DNA of 64,000 bases from Martinezella miluonensis (lineage in GTDB: Bacteria > Pseudomonadota > Alphaproteobacteria > Rhizobiales > Rhizobiaceae): NCBI RefSeq assembly GCF_900094545.1, contig NZ_FMAH01000021.1:1-64000 (forward strand), read 5' to 3'. Positions 61,426-64,000 of this stretch are shown here, piece after piece. Below the pieces are notes generated by a model. It saw nothing but the letters and a program-made list of their open reading frames with translations, did no database searches and was not told the origin of the DNA. Positions within the stretch are counted from its first letter, which is position 1; every line of letters begins with the position of its first letter. Position numbers and translations under genes: made by a program.

Positions 61426-62910
61426 TCAGCCGTTGCTGGCAAGCATGGAGAGCTTGCGCACGTTGCTGGTGCTTTCCCGGTCGAGCAGACGCGTCGGGTA
61501 ATCGCCGGTGAAGTAGTGATCGGTGAATTGCGGCTGCGCATTGTCGCGTGGCTCGCCGCCGACAGCCCTGTAGAGCCCGTCGATCGACAGGAACTCGAGG
61601 GAATCGGCGCCGATGAAATCGCACATGGCCTTCAGGCTGTTGTACTGGTTGGCGAGCAGCTTGTCGGCATCCGGCGTGTCGATGCCGTAGAAGTCCGGAT
61701 GGAAGATCATCGGGCTGGCGACGCGGATATGCACTTCGCTGGCGCCGGCATCGCGGATCATCTGCACGATCTTCACGGAGGTCGTGCCGCGCACGATGGA
61801 ATCATCAACAAGCACGACACGCTTGCCCTCTATGATGGCGCGGTTGGCGGAATGCTTGAGCTTCACGCCGAAAGCGCGGATCTGCTGCGTCGGCTCGATG
61901 AAGGTGCGGCCGACATAATGGTTGCGGATAATGCCGAGCTCGAAGGGAATGCCGCTCGCCTGCGCATAGCCGATGGCAGCGGGCGTGCCGCCATCCGGCA
62001 CCGGCACGACCAGATCGGCTGCGATAGGCGCTTCCTTGGCGAGGTTGATCCCCATGTTCTTGCGGGCGGCATAGACGTTGCGGCCGCCGACGACGGAATC
62101 GGGGCGGGCGAAATAGACATATTCGAACAGGCAGAGGCGCTCGGGCTGGGAAACTTCCGGTTTGCGGGCGTCGATGGTGATTGAGCCGTCCGGCTGGATC
62201 TCGCAGATGATGACCTCGCCGTTTTCGACGTCGCGGATGTATTTCGCGCCGATGATATCGAGAGCACAGGTCTCCGAGCAGAAGATCGGCTTGCCGTCGA
62301 GTTCGCCCATGACCAAAGGCCGGATGCCGATCGGGTCGCGGGCGGCGATCAGCTTCGTGCGCGTCATGGCGAGCATCGAATAGCCGCCTTCCATCTGCCT
62401 GATCGCATCGATGAAGCGATCGGAAGAAGACGCTTGCTTGGAGCGGGCGATGAGATGCAGGACGACTTCGGTATCCGACGTCGACTGACAGATGGCGCCG
62501 TCGGCGATCAGCTGCCGGCGCATGGTCAGGCCGTTGGTGAAGTTGCCGTTGTGAGCGATGGCGATGCCGCCGACTTCCAGCTCGGCAAACAGCGGCTGGA
62601 CGTTGCGCAGGATGGTTTCGCCTGTCGTCGAATAGCGTACATGGCCGATAGAGCGATCGCCGGGCAGGCGGGCGAGGGTGGCCGGATCGGTATAGTGATC
62701 GCCGACAAGGCCCATGCGCCGTTCGGAATGGAAGCGCTGACCATCGAAGGAGACGATGCCGGCCGCTTCCTGGCCGCGATGCTGCAGGGCGTGCAGGCCG
62801 AGTGCCGTCAGCGTTGCCGCATCGGGGTGCCCCAGAATGCCGAAGACGCCACATTCCTCGTGCAGAGTGTCGCCGTCGATATCATTCTCGATGGAGAGGG
62901 AATGGTTCAT
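61426..62910 (-). CDS. purF: Amidophosphoribosyltransferase PurF
   Basis: 494 residues. PurF makes phosphoribosylamine from PRPP and glutamine, the first step of purine synthesis. Cys20 in EECGVFGILG becomes the N-terminal nucleophile after propeptide removal, and VVLVDDSIVRGTTS is the PRPP-binding loop. ATG at 62910; the propeptide length is typical of this type. Confidence 0.96.
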   Translation of the reverse strand: MNHSLSIENDIDGDTLHEECGVFGILGHPDAATLTALGLHALQHRGQEAAGIVSFDGQRFHSERRMGLVGDHYTDPATLARLPGDRSIGHVRYSTTGETILRNVQPLFAELEVGGIAIAHNGNFTNGLTMRRQLIADGAICQSTSDTEVVLHLIARSKQASSSDRFIDAIRQMEGGYSMLAMTRTKLIAARDPIGIRPLVMGELDGKPIFCSETCALDIIGAKYIRDVENGEVIICEIQPDGSITIDARKPEVSQPERLCLFEYVYFARPDSVVGGRNVYAARKNMGINLAKEAPIAADLVVPVPDGGTPAAIGYAQASGIPFELGIIRNHYVGRTFIEPTQQIRAFGVKLKHSANRAIIEGKRVVLVDDSIVRGTTSVKIVQMIRDAGASEVHIRVASPMIFHPDFYGIDTPDADKLLANQYNSLKAMCDFIGADSLEFLSIDGLYRAVGGEPRDNAQPQFTDHYFTGDYPTRLLDRESTSNVRKLSMLASNG

Positions 62911-62976
62911 GGCTGCTGGCCTTTGCTCTCAACGTGGGCGGAACGGGCGGCGTCACGACTGACTATTAAAATAGCT

Positions 62977-63013
62977 GAAAATCCGGCCGGAAAATATATC
63001 GGGCCGGATTTTC
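62977..63013. terminator. Hairpin between cvpA and purF
   Basis: GAAAATCCGGCC (62977-62988) and GGCCGGATTTTC (63002-63013) are perfect 12-bp arms around a 13-nt loop. It lies about 60 bp after the cvpA stop on the minus strand and would separate cvpA from purF transcription. An A/U-rich outer stem gives U-runs in both directions. Confidence 0.7.
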
Positions 63014-63073
63014 GTTTTTCATGCCGCTCACATGGCGATTATCGCGCGGCGGGTCAAGCCTGTAAACGCCTTG

Positions 63074-63697
63074 TCAGTGGTTTGTCTGCGGCGCCGGTGC
63101 GTCGTCGGAGGGCGCTGTATCGTTCGGCGTGGCGTTGTCGCCGCCTTCCTGAGGCTGCGCATGTTGCTGCTGATTGGGTGCGATCTTGTTGATGATCTCG
63201 GGCGGCAGCATCGCCTGGACGTTGTCGGGAAGCGCCGATTTCAGCTTCTCGACCATCGAATCGAGGAATGGCTTCGACTTGGCGTTGTTGACCCAGCCCG
63301 GCCGGGCGGCGGGTGCCACGAGCCAGTTCCAGAAGGCGACCACGACAACCATCAGCAGCAGGCCGCGAGCCGCGCCGAACAGGAAGCCCAGCGTCCGGTC
63401 GAGCGCACCGATACGGCTGTCGATGATGAAATCGGCGATCCGGATGGTGATAAAGGAAATGATGATCAGCGCCAGCAGGAAGATGACGCCGGCCGAAGCG
63501 ATCGTCGCGATCTTGGTATCGGCCTTGTACTGCAGCGCATAGGGAAGAAGCAGAGGGTAGAGATAGTAAGCAGCGACGGCGGAGCCGCCCCAGCTGACGA
63601 TCGAGAGAATTTCGCGGGAAAAGCCGCGAACCATGGCCAGAACGGCGGAAAACAGTAGAACGCCGATAACAATACCGTCGAAAATCGTAATGGGCAT
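63074..63697 (-). CDS. cvpA: CvpA-family membrane protein
   Basis: 207 residues. Four membrane segments (about 5-25, 30-50, 63-85, 100-125) and an acidic, Gln/Pro-rich C-terminal tail (QQHAQPQEGG). CvpA affects colicin V production and stress-related envelope properties in other bacteria. The cvpA-purF order is conserved. Upstream is radA. No strong ribosome site before the ATG. Confidence 0.9.
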   Translation of the reverse strand: MPITIFDGIVIGVLLFSAVLAMVRGFSREILSIVSWGGSAVAAYYLYPLLLPYALQYKADTKIATIASAGVIFLLALIIISFITIRIADFIIDSRIGALDRTLGFLFGAARGLLLMVVVVAFWNWLVAPAARPGWVNNAKSKPFLDSMVEKLKSALPDNVQAMLPPEIINKIAPNQQQHAQPQEGGDNATPNDTAPSDDAPAPQTNH

Positions 63698-63787
63698 GTA
63701 TAATCCACTTCAAGACTTGCCGCGCCATGTGGCGGGCATCGGCCTCAGTATGAGCCTCTTCTACGTCAAGGACGGCTGAAGTATGGC

Positions 63788-64000
63788 TCAGTCTTCATCT
63801 TCCGCGCGCTTGAGCGCGCCCTTCGATCCGGCTATGCGCGCCACCAAATCCGGCAGGCTTTCGATCTCGCTCCAGCGTCCGCCATTGACCTTCGGCAGGT
63901 CGGCGGAAGCGGCAGGCAGAAGGGCCGCGGAAAATCCCAGCTTCTCGGCTTCCTTGAGACGCTGGCCGGTGTGCGCAACCGGCCGGACGGCGCCCGACAG
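63788..64000 (-). CDS. radA: DNA repair protein RadA, C-terminal part (5' end outside window)
   Basis: 70 codons plus stop on the minus strand: LSGAVRPVAHTGQRLKEAEK, then LGFSAALLPAASADLP, ending LKRAEDED. This is the Lon-protease-like C-terminal region of RadA/Sms, where GxxRPVxxxxxRxxEAxxLGF is conserved. RadA is a RecA-like ATPase for recombination intermediates. The start lies beyond 64000. It is adjacent to cvpA on the same strand, as in other rhizobia. Confidence 0.9.
   Translation of the reverse strand: MSGAVRPVAHTGQRLKEAEKLGFSAALLPAASADLPKVNGGRWSEIESLPDLVARIAGSKGALKRAEDED

Overview
The window looks like chromosomal DNA of a Rhizobium sensu lato species (Hyphomicrobiales, family Rhizobiaceae). 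The evidence is the iolC-iolD-iolE-iolB order with a divergent RpiR-type regulator, two tandem RopA-type porins, a Rel/RpoZ/AcpS/LepB/Rnc/Era/RecO block in rhizobial order, psd-pssA, RIME-like palindromic intergenic repeats, CtrA-type boxes and high-GC codon use. Species cannot be fixed from this sequence alone.

Layout. 1-400: 3' end of an IS1182-type transposase and a terminator. 0.4-8.5 kb: myo-inositol catabolism (iolCDEB, iolR, an inositol-dehydrogenase-like oxidoreductase), with GGAA-N6-TTCC operators on both sides of iolR. 8.7-12.2 kb: a FAD-dependent ferredoxin reductase, tRNA-Ser(GCU), and a divergent epimerase/LysR pair. 12.7-15.3 kb: two near-identical porins. 15.4-18.5 kb: an alpha/beta hydrolase and a soluble lytic transglycosylase. 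18.7-30.6 kb: housekeeping block (dapA, smpB, NYN-domain protein, rpoZ, rel, DUF3563, DUF2062, acpS, lepB, rnc, era, a decayed Crp/Fnr gene, a lone receiver protein, recO). 30.7-39.2 kb: peroxiredoxin-like protein, a 1081-residue cyclase/ATPase/TPR protein, MOSC, HD and DUF2339 proteins.

39.3-45.1 kb is the least explained stretch. Two serine-rich EF-hand proteins with shared N- and C-terminal motifs flank a secreted Cu/Zn superoxide dismutase, and a perfect CtrA box lies upstream of the longer one. They are followed by a translationally coupled YgfZ / HD / dual-specificity-phosphatase-like operon, a RIME-like repeat, and two uncharacterised proteins, one with its own CtrA box. 45.2-64 kb: Nudix, YnfA, SRAP, a 47-residue basic protein, psd-pssA, class A acid phosphatase, an Atm1-type ABC exporter, a LysM protein with a duplicated architecture, a LOG-family protein, RarD, citramalate synthase, a proline-iminopeptidase remnant, two Gfa-type proteins, cysS, a short-chain dehydrogenase, purF, cvpA and the 3' end of radA.

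No CRISPR array, complete mobile element, phage or toxin-antitoxin cassette was seen. The best candidates for something undescribed are the EF-hand/SodC cluster with CtrA-type control, the intergenic repeat family, and the duplicated LysM protein.
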